From Fagopyrum homotropicum (Eukaryota; Streptophyta; Magnoliopsida; Caryophyllales; Polygonaceae): a stretch of DNA of 64,000 nucleotides. Positions 49,368 to 58,194 of this stretch are shown piece by piece. The stretch covers positions 110,504,320 through 110,568,319 of the forward strand of contig BSWB01000003.1 in NCBI GenBank assembly GCA_033239125.1, in the 5' to 3' direction. Within the stretch, counting starts at the first letter, position 1; each line of letters opens with the position of its first letter. The translations under genes and the position numbers were made by a program. The notes beneath the pieces were generated by a model. The model made no database searches. It was not told the origin of the DNA and saw nothing but the letters and a program-made list of their open reading frames with translations.

Positions 49368-51109
49368 TGATAGCATGAATTATAGTCTATATTTTGGGAC
49401 TTGTTTAGACGTTTTATCTTCAATAATCTGCATGTTTGAATGTATATTATGTGATTATATTGTCATTTCATCTACCTTTGCGGGAATCGAGGTCTACACC
49501 AAGTTTCGTTGTAATCGTAGGTAAAATGGCACGTTTTGTATCAAAATGGAGCTAAAGGAGCTAAGGAGTCGTTGGAGCTATATTCAGGAGTTTAAGGAAG
49601 AATCCAGGAAGCATGGAAATGGATTAAAGATTCACTTTGGACCAGATTTAAGAGATTTCACATTCAGTTTAGAGTCACCTCGGTCAGCTACAGTACCATC
49701 TCGACCGAGGTGATCCCGAGGAGCGTCTCGACCGAGGTGAATACTCTGACTCGGCGAGATCGTTTATTCTTGGCTGAGATCTTTTAATTTTGGAAGGAGA
49801 GATCTTATATTTTTGGGCTGAATTTCTGGAAGGAAGATTATATATTTTGGAGATCTATTTATGAGATATGGATATATTTTATTAAGATAATATCTTTTCA
49901 AGATATTTTATCTTTGGAAGATAGTTTTCCTCTATAAAGGGCTGGATTTTCCACAATTCAGCATCGGCGCATCACCGAAAATCCCGTTATTATTATAGTG
50001 GTTGAAGGAAGGAAGGAAGGAAGATTTAAGGAAGGATTCATAGCTTTTTATAGCTTTTGTGAAGGGTTTTGTAAGATTCTCTTATATTCCCTTCTTGTTG
50101 ATTGTCTTGTTGGATTGTGATCCAAGGAATGCTTATTTGTGTGATATTTGATTCAGTTATTGAAGCCTTGTTATTAAGGTTTTTGTGTTCAAATATTCAC
50201 TTTCTTCCCATATATCTGATTATCGCTTTCATGATGATGAGTGGCTAATTTCTTTGTGTGATTCTAGGGTGATTGGCTGAAGGTTGTAGGAAAAACATTG
50301 ATAGAATAATCTTAAATTCTAGTAGGACCCTGAAAGCTCGAGTCTTTTCCCTTAACCCTAGAACATCTCGTTTAGTCGATGAATATCTCGGCCAGGGTGG
50401 AACTTGACTAACTGAGGTGACTTATCTGATCCGAAACTGAGAGTCAAGTGTTAGAGTTTGCCAAATCCTATTCTTATTACACCTTTCCTGGTTCAATGCA
50501 AGCCTAGGATGAGACTTACCCGGTAATTCCTTTGTTTGTTTACCCAAGATCATAAGTGTAGGTAATAAAGGTTTATCCTTTATTGGGGTTTGAGTGTGCC
50601 TTCATCCCATCTTTGTGAGTTAGCCTAGGACTTACCCGGTAAAGGTTGATTCTATTCCCTTAGTTGGTTTGTTGGTTTGAGATTATAGTTCCTTTCCTTA
50701 GTACCTTGAGACTTACCCGGTAATAGGTTCTTTGGCTTGGGATTAGTGAGTAGTGAGACTTACCCGATGATCTATTCCACTTTAGAAACACCGTCCCTTT
50801 GCAAAACCTCAGCTTTGTCCGCTTATCTTTAGATCTTGAGTTGGAACCACAACTAGATGCTTTAATCCCTAGAATTGCATATTCCTTTAATTGAGTTTTT
50901 ATCATCTTTGATTGCTTTAATCGCTTTTGTGGTTATTAGTTGCATTGACTACCTATATTGGTTTTGTTTCACCTAAGTCCCTGAGATCGACACCCCGGAA
51001 TTCTTTCTTTTACTACGATTGACCCGTACACTACGGGTTCGCATTCTTGTTTTGAGCATATATCTTGGGTTATAAATTTAAAGCTTGCACACACCATTTG
51101 GAGCGAACA
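49368..51109 (+). repeat. LTR C, 3' LTR of P1
   Basis: This 1742-base LTR has TGATAGCATG and GAGCGAACA ends, with P1 on its left and C2 gag on its right beginning with the target duplication CGTTG (51110-51114). TATA-like CTATAAAGG lies at 49932-49940. The word clusters and the GAGACTTACCCGGT motifs (50511, a decayed copy near 50628, 50707, 50754) are as in LTR B. Confidence 0.9.
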
Positions 51110-52664
51110 CGTTGCCCAGAGGACAGACGGATAGAGCTAGTACAGTCTCTATTCTGTGACTGGCACGTCAGTGGTGGAGGACAGTTAGAGCACGAGTCAC
51201 CACCTATGAGCAGATGAGGACTCTGTTGAGGGAGCAGTTCTGCCCTGCCTCACTGAAGAGGGAGAAGTTGCAGGATTTTGTGGAAGCAGGCTTTGAGGAC
51301 GTGCCCATTACTGATGCTATTTGCCGCTTCCGGACTGAGTTAGCTTTGCTGGGTCCAGTTGCACCTTTTGAGGACCAGCACGTATACCTATTCTCCCGAC
51401 GTCTGAGGGAGAGTACGCGTTCATATATGGTGGGATTTCATTGTGACTCATTGGCAGACTACCAGGATCGAGCTTCTGCTTATGAGAGAGAGAGGGCTAG
51501 CCAGAGGAGGACTTCTCAGACCGGACGGTCTGAGAAGAGACAACGTACAGCACTGACTGGTGCAGGAGCATCTGGATTTGGGCGAGGCCAGACTCACGGT
51601 CGCTCGAGTATTTCAGTGTCTGCACAGACTACTGATAGAGGCTGGCAGTGTTACAATTGCGGGGCCTATGGACATATGAGGACTGATTGCCCTAGAGCAC
51701 CATTGACTTGCTTCTTGTGCGGGAAGCCAGGACATATAGCTATATTTTGCCGTCAGGGAAAGGCGCCATCACAACAGGGTTCTTCCCCTGCAGGTGTAGC
51801 AGGAGGTGGACAGAGACCGCCTCAGCATCAAGGACAGTAGAGGGTCCCAGGGACACCTGCTACTCAGGGTTCAGCTCCTGGACCGAGTAGGGGTAGAGGT
51901 AGAGAGGCTAGCACTAGTGATGCTCGAGGAGTTCGAGGCCGTGCTTTTGAGTTGAGGAGTGTTGAGGAGCCGCCAGCACCAGCTGCGACAAGTACCATTC
52001 TGTTACATGGTTTACCTGTTAGAGTTTTATTTGATACGGGTTCTACGCATTCATTTATTTTTGCTTCTTGTGTTGAGCATTTGAGTTTGTCTACCATAGA
52101 GGGGGCACCCTTTACTATAGGGTTACCTGATGGTAGTAGGGTCAGAGGTACTCAGGAGATACGTAGTTGTCCCCTACGCTTAGGGACTCGTGTACTACTT
52201 GTTGACTTCTTAGTCATGTCTTTGATGCATGAAGAAGTCATATTAGGTATGGATTGGATGCGTAGACACCGTGCGGTGTTAGATGTGGGTAAGAGGACTG
52301 TTACAGTCTCTACCGACTTGGGTCCGATAGAGGTCTTCCGGGGTTGGGACCTTGGGAAGATAGGATCGGTTATCAGTGTTGTACGAGCAGCTAGACTGAT
52401 TGCCCAGGGATGTGATGCCTTCTGGTGCTACGCCATGAAGGATGGAGAGAGTCCAACTATGGAGGACATACCGGTGGTTTATGAGTTTACAGACGTTTTT
52501 GCAGAGCCGTCTAGCTTGCCATCTCAGAGGAGCATAGATTTCGGCATTGATTTAGAGTCTGGCACGAGACCCATCTCGAACTGTCGAGATGTTGGAGCTA
52601 AAGAAGCAACTCGAGGAGTTGGCTGATAAGGGCTTCATACACCCTAGTGTTTCACCATGGGGTG
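51110..52664 (+). pseudogene. C2 gag-pol, continuation
   Basis: From the target duplication it continues C2 gag: EQFCPASLKREKL, two CCHC knuckles (CYNCGAYGHMRTDC and CFLCGKPGHIAIFC, 51650-51755), then protease LFDTGSTHSFI (about 52030) and the start of RT, where a deletion of about two dozen bases after the codons for TRPIS (near 52580) shifts the frame. A TAG stop is at 51838-51840. M3 interrupts it after ...SPWG at 52664. With 27756-28327 this is one host element opened by P1. Confidence 0.85.
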
Positions 52665-54435
52665 TGTTCGCCCCTAAACGTGCGTGCAAATAAGCTTTAA
52701 ATTTATAAAACTAGAATCAAGCAAGCGAACCCGCAGTGTACGGATCGACGTAGTTAAGCAAGAATTCCAGAGTATCGAACACAAGGATTTGGGGAGAAAC
52801 AAATTCGATTTCAGATTATTAAGCGGTTAAATGTATGAGCTTTGCAAATTATTGGGAAAACAACAATCCTAAAGATCCAAGTATCCAGCTGTGGCAATCG
52901 ATTCAAGATATTCTTAATGATATAAAGACAGAGTTGAGATATGCAAAGGTATGCTAATGTAAGGTAATCGTACGGTGAAGTTCCAAAAACCTTATATGAC
53001 TCACCTACAAGACACTCTCTATACAGGTTGTTGAGGCTTCAATATAGAAAGGTTCTAAAGGCAAGAATTAATATCAAATACCCAAACTTGTAATCCAAGG
53101 ATCAAGACTAACTTAACCGATTACGGTTGTGACACTCACAATCGAGGTAGAGGTTGTTGAGGCTTCACTACCACCTAGAAAAGGCAAGCCTAAACTAAGT
53201 TAAAGCAAATCTTTAACTTTGGATTAAAGTAAAAGCAGGTTCGTAAACTGAAGGGAAATCACGGGTAGATCTTGAGACTCCACGGCTGTGGAACTCAAGA
53301 ACAAACCGTGATTTAGGGTTCGTCGACGATTCTCTCTAACTCTCAGGGTCTAATATGTTTACGATCGATCTATCATCATCTAAGCCACAACTATCAACCC
53401 TTCACCCTAGAATTGTTAAGGGTTTCTAGCCAACAATCATCATTATGATATCAAATTCAAAGATTAAAAGATTGAAAGATGAAAACTTCCGAAAACTTTC
53501 AATAAACTTCAAACCAATCTCAATGTCACAATCAAGAATGAATATTGTCAATAAATTCTAGAATAAAGCAAACAATCACAATCTTTAGGAAAGAAAGAAG
53601 AACGGGATGTCAATCCGCCTTCCAAATCAAACCTAAACAAGAAGAGAATTCTTCTTGCAACAATCTTTCAAAAACTTCGATCTTCCGTCAATCCGGAAAT
53701 CTCCACAGCAATCTCCACCAAAAGTGCGAGATTGAGGCAACTCTAAGGAAAAGGGCGAAATACGTCTTTTGCAAGAACCGCCAAAATCTCCAAAGTGAAG
53801 GTGCAAGTGTAACTCTAAAACAAGGTCGCCAAATGCGTCTAAGCGGGGGTAAGCGAGGATCATGGAATCTCTCTTCGTCCGTCTTTTTATAGGGCAAGAT
53901 AAAATATCGGCCCGGCCCAATCTTTAAAAGATCGTGGCTTCAAAATGTGGCGAAAAAGATCGCCAAGATCACGGTCGTGGAAGGTTCCACGACCGTAATT
54001 TAGAGCGTGGGAATCAACACGGTTTGAACCATGGATTCCACGACCATAAAAGCTCCTGGAATGAATCACGCTTCTCCTGCAGGGTTCCACGGCCGTGGAA
54101 CTGAACGTGGTTTGTAGTACGGCCGTATTTTAGAGCGTGGTTTAGGGCAAGAACGTGATTCTTCCCTAGCCTCGTGCATTCTTGAAGTTGGTATCCATTT
54201 TGCTCCTAAGAATGCCCTCAATCCATGGACACACTCAATCAACTCATCTTTGCTCGATTCCGTTCGGAAATGGCTCTCAATCACCTATAATCAACATAAA
54301 GCTAGTGTAGACATCCATATCGGCAATATAGGCAAACTAGCTCACAAATGCAACAATTTTAAATCAAAGACTATCAATATGAATCAAATACACTTAGAAA
54401 ACGTGCCTAAAATATCACAATATTTCATGCTAACA
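52665..54435 (-). repeat. 3' LTR of M3
   Basis: This 1771-base LTR reads TGTTCGCCC...GCTAACA on the plus strand. A minus-strand TATA (CTATAAAAAG) is at 53883-53892. The upstream cluster at 53963-54150 holds at least eight CCACGGCCGTGG-related words, including TTCCACGACCGTAAT and TTCCACGGCCGTGGAA; the downstream cluster is at 53263-53314. The four-copy ACCGGGTAAGTCTC motif of M1 and M2 is not evident here; a shorter direct repeat AGGTTGTTGAGGCTTCA occurs at 53025 and 53152. Confidence 0.9.
53963..54150. promoter_or_regulatory. CCACGGCCGTGG word cluster, M3 LTR
   Basis: Dense words on the promoter side of the TATA: ATCACGGTCGTGGAA, TTCCACGACCGTAAT, GAGCGTGG, ACACGGTTTG, TTCCACGACCAT, TTCCACGGCCGTGGAA, AACGTGG and TACGGCCGTA. 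L0 has AAAATCGNCCGATTTT words at the equivalent place. Confidence 0.65.
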
Positions 54436-55799
54436 AATAACCCCATACTTAACACTTGCTTGTCCCTAAGCAAGGTCTTTCAAAAAGCTTTAAACAAAAG
54501 TTAGGATGAAATATGTGTACCTTCTCAAAGCAATACTTCTTTTGGAGGAATGTGCCTTATAAAGAATAGATCATTCTCAAACCTTGCTTCAATTGTTTAT
54601 AAGACTTTCATATACTTAATCAAAGAGTAAAGAGTAAAGAAAACTCATGAATTAATCAAACTTCCATACAACCATCATAACTTTCAAACATTATCAAAAT
54701 CAATCATAAGAAACTTCAATTTAGATCACCAAGTCATATAACATTCTTTTGATCTTAAGGACTTTCAAAGAAAAGGTCTAGAATGTGGAAAGGGAAGGAA
54801 ACTTTAAGGAATGTGGTGCATGAATCCTGGAAAGTGGACAACTACCCTTCTTCTTCTTTTGCGGTTTCCGCAACACTTCAACTTAGAGCTTCGCTCTTCT
54901 TCCTTTCATTTTTCGACTTTACTTTTGGAGTTATGGATAGAGGTGCACAAAAACCGAAGCCTAGGAGATTGGCGTTTCTCGATTTTTACGAGATGCCTCA
55001 AACCCTTAGCGCACATACCATAATCCGCTAGGAATATCGCTCAATCCGACTTTGGCAAGACACAAACACCCGGCTATGTGAATGGTGTCGAGTTACTCAT
55101 CATCATGATTGACTTCCCCAAACCTAGAATTTCTTTCTATTCTTTTGATTGCAAATAATTGCTCTCATGGCCCTCCCACATCAAACATGCCTTTTTCATT
55201 CAACTCCTCCAAATTCCCGGATAGGTAAAGGAGGTCAATATTTCAATGAGGAGCTAAAATGATCAAAGAAAGAAGAAAGAAAAATCGAATTGCCTTAATC
55301 ATCTCAACAAGAAGTATAAGAACTTATAGTGTGATTTCAACTTCAATTTCTCAACATGATTTAGGTAACATTCTTCACATTATGAAACTTGCAAAAGAAG
55401 CACAATCAACGTATTCAATTTCTTTTCAATTCACTAATCTTTTAAGCATGCAATTGTCATCAAACTCAATTCACAAGTAGTGATTATCATAGAAATCATC
55501 CCAATTCATTAGAGGCACAAAATTTTCGAAATTTTCAATTTTTATGGGTTTTTCAAGTTCTTTTTCATGCAATGCAATAATGAAACGTGCAACAATATAA
55601 TGAACATGCAATGATAGTCTCGAATAGAAGCAAGCATAGTGAGTAAGAGTTATTACAAACTTTTAGTACATCCCACCCCATACTTAGGACGAACATTGTC
55701 CCTAATGTTCAAAAGAAAGAAAGAAAAGAAGAAAAGAAAAAGAGACTCACAAAGTGGCGGTGGAATGTCTAAAGCGAACGGTCAATCATCAAATCCTCA
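54436..55799 (-). other. M3 3' region
   Basis: A minus-strand polypurine tract AAGTATGGGGTTATT (54436-54450) abuts the LTR. The conserved ~130-base block lies at 54965-55108, and a second CCCCATACTTAG plus ACATTGTCCCTAATGT block at 55674-55711, just after ORF1. Between them the sequence is AT-rich and noncoding. Confidence 0.8.
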
Positions 55800-57404
55800 T
55801 CACTGCGGTGCTGGTGGAGGTGGGAATGGAGAGAAGCTAGGATCATAAAACCGCCCAAACTGTTTGCGGTAGACATCCCTCATCATGTGGTCGAGGTCGT
55901 CTAAGCGCCCATCTCTAGCATCGGCTCGGATCTCCAATGCTCCTACTCTCTCCGAAAGGCCAGTAGCACAATCCGGCATCTGCTCATACCATCCCGGAGC
56001 CTGACTGTACCATGCTGGAGCGTCGGATGGTGCTGGTGCTGGTGTTGGTGCTGCTGTCTGCTCTGTAGACCAAGGAGGTGGAGCTCCGTACCATGCAGGA
56101 GGTGTGGTCATCCATGTAGGTCTCTCACTCACGCTAGCGCGGCGAGAAGACGAGCCTGAGGCTCTAGCTGGACGTGGAGAACGTCTAGGTGCATCGGGGG
56201 CCGCCTCCGGCTGATCCGGAAACGTGCCAAACTCCTGCTCGGCTCCTCCTCCACCCTCAAACTGATCTCCCATCTCCTCCTCCTCAACAACTGGTGGTGG
56301 GACATATAGGGGAGCTGCTATCCTGTTCGCATGCATAGCAACGAATGTCTCCTTCCAATTATGGCGTCCCGCCATAAAGGAGTACTCCGGTAGCCACTCT
56401 ATACCCCTACCCGTCCTGCTCTCCCAAGGCATGGCTGCATAAGGCAGACCTCTATGTGTGGGGAAGATGAGACCCCTAGTCATGAAGGCATGGAGTCCTA
56501 AGGGAACGGCCGGTATGAGGGTGCAAGCAGAAAAATCAACACCCAAGCTCCTAGCAAGGTGGGTAACTATCCCACCATATCCGATGTTGCCCTTCTTCTT
56601 GTTCTTGAGCTTGCTCATAGTAGCAGTCAAGAGAGTGGCACAGTCAGCTCGGCGCCCGTACAGCATGGAGTAAAGTAAAAAGAGCTCATCCGTCTTGATC
56701 TTTTGGGGCGTCTCCGTCCTAGGAAAGAGACACTCCGAAAGAACACGATGAGCAATCTTCAAGGCTAGGTGGTACATCAACCTAGCCTTGGTGTCAGCGG
56801 GCTGCCAGCGGTCCTCGCTAGCGTAAATCATCGCCACCTCTTCCCAAAAATCCTTGGCGTAAACGCCACTAGGAAAGCGACCGTTAAAGGTCTCTTGAAA
56901 CCCGAAAAAGGTCCCAAACTCACGGATGCTAAAATGATAGTCTCTTTCCATGAGACGGAAAGACACGGTCCTGTCTACATGGTTGTGCTCCAAAGATGTC
57001 ACAACCTCCCGTATAATCTCCTCATAAGTGTCTTCTCGGATAGCCGAGAAGACAATAAGTCCGGCTCTATCCAAGAGCCAAGTGAGGTCATCAACTATGT
57101 TGAGAGGAGCTAGATCCTCCAACAACAAGTACCTAGGACCAATCACAGCCCTCTCCTTGATCCTCTCGAGTGCATCAAGGTGATCCTCATGTATGGTCGG
57201 GACTCTAGGGCTAGGTGGTGAGGGTGAGGAAGGTGATGATGGAGGTGAAGGGGAAGAGGGTGGTGGTGCTCTAGAGGATGAGGAAGAGGAGGGATTACCC
57301 TTCCTCTTCTTGTTCTGGTTATCCTTCTTCTCTTTGATCCTCCCCGAAACTCTCCTCACAAAGTCCATTCTGTTAGAAATTACGGGCTGTTCTACAGATT
57401 CCAC
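55800..57404 (-). CDS. M3 Athila ORF1-type protein, intact
   Basis: An uninterrupted frame of 534 codons from Met at 57404. The N-terminus is basic then rich in Ser and Pro (residues 20-70). The body (about 75-330) has the Athila ORF1 pattern: EEIIREVVTSLEHNH, DFWEEVAMIYASEDRW, ARLMYHLALKIAHRVLSE, TETPQKIKTDELFLLY and GGIVTHLARSLGVDFSACT. After this come an acidic Gly/Glu patch, an Arg/Ser-rich segment (PRRSPRPARASGSSSRRAS), Pro/Trp-rich repeats and a coil. No signal peptide or membrane segment is visible, so an envelope role is not supported. The intact state contrasts with five nonsense codons in the neighbouring gag-pol. Function unknown; DNA or RNA binding is only a guess. Confidence 0.8.
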   Translation of the reverse strand: MESVEQPVISNRMDFVRRVSGRIKEKKDNQNKKRKGNPSSSSSSRAPPPSSPSPPSSPSSPSPPSPRVPTIHEDHLDALERIKERAVIGPRYLLLEDLAPLNIVDDLTWLLDRAGLIVFSAIREDTYEEIIREVVTSLEHNHVDRTVSFRLMERDYHFSIREFGTFFGFQETFNGRFPSGVYAKDFWEEVAMIYASEDRWQPADTKARLMYHLALKIAHRVLSECLFPRTETPQKIKTDELFLLYSMLYGRRADCATLLTATMSKLKNKKKGNIGYGGIVTHLARSLGVDFSACTLIPAVPLGLHAFMTRGLIFPTHRGLPYAAMPWESRTGRGIEWLPEYSFMAGRHNWKETFVAMHANRIAAPLYVPPPVVEEEEMGDQFEGGGGAEQEFGTFPDQPEAAPDAPRRSPRPARASGSSSRRASVSERPTWMTTPPAWYGAPPPWSTEQTAAPTPAPAPSDAPAWYSQAPGWYEQMPDCATGLSERVGALEIRADARDGRLDDLDHMMRDVYRKQFGRFYDPSFSPFPPPPAPQ

Positions 57405-58194
57405 GGCCGTGGTTCTCCCAGAGACCGTGATTCGTCTCAGAAAGTCTCAAATCTCAGCAAATCAACACACAATCTCCACAAACAGGCAGTCCTAATCTAA
57501 TTTCTTCCAATCTCAATCAGTTCTTCCTAAAATCTCTAACAAAAATGAACCAAATCGACAAAGATCAAGAAGAGTGGAAAAACCTATTTTTCGGATTAAA
57601 AAATCAAAATTGCGCGTTCGTTGGTGAATTTCCGCTCGATTCGTCGCTTGGATCTTGTTTGTGCTCGAATTTGCTTCAGTTTAGGAAGAAGAATCGTTGA
57701 AAACGATTAGGAAACGAGGAATTGAGAGGGGAGGCGTGGATTCGGCTTTTAGGTCGTGGAAGAGGGGTTTTGTGGTGGTTTTTGTGAAGAACGTGGTTTA
57801 TATAGTCACAGGCAAAATTTTGAAAATCACGGTCTGTCGGGGTGTTCCACGGCCGTGGAATTGTACGGAACCGTGGTTTTTGTGATTTTTCAAAGGCTTT
57901 TGGAAATTACGGGCACTGTAGCTGTCACGACCGTGGTTTAGGCCGTGGAACTCTCTGTAAAGCTCCAAAGTCCAGATTTCGTCACTTTTCTTCAACATTA
58001 TCCTCCCTTTTTCCTTTTCCATCGTTCCTACATCCAAAAACACGAACATACCGGAAGGAATCGAAGGCAAAAACAAAGCAAAAACGTCTATTCTAAGCTA
58101 AACTATGAGTCGAAACAAAAACGAAAATGCAATACCTTGGGTTGCCTCCCAAGAAGCGCTTTGTTTAAGGTCCGTAGCTAGACCAATCTCGCAC
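57405..58194 (-). other. M3 pol-ORF1 spacer with word clusters
   Basis: CCACGGCCGTGG words lie right before ORF1 (57397-57432) and mid-spacer (57828-57953), matching the two cluster positions in the P1 spacer. The post-pol block with the TTGGGTTGCCTCCCAA hairpin is at 58135-58184. No gene is seen. Confidence 0.7.

Larger units (their letters stand above)
30454..51109 (+). mobile_element. Athila-like element P1, 5' LTR side lost, interrupted by M2
   Basis: Parts in order: gag (30454-31024), nested M2 (31025-42228), gag continued (42229-43292), protease-RT-RNase H (43293-45827), spacer, ORF1 (46655-48079), 3' region with polypurine tract and LTR C (49368-51109). The right target duplication CGTTG follows at 51110-51114. 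The left side (LTR, primer site, gag start) is replaced by a C2 gag segment. The integrase domain is missing. Confidence 0.85.

Noticed and set aside
54436..55799. Host gene between M3 LTR and ORF1
   Set aside because: The segment aligns with the 3' regions of the other Athila-like copies and contains only noncoding blocks.
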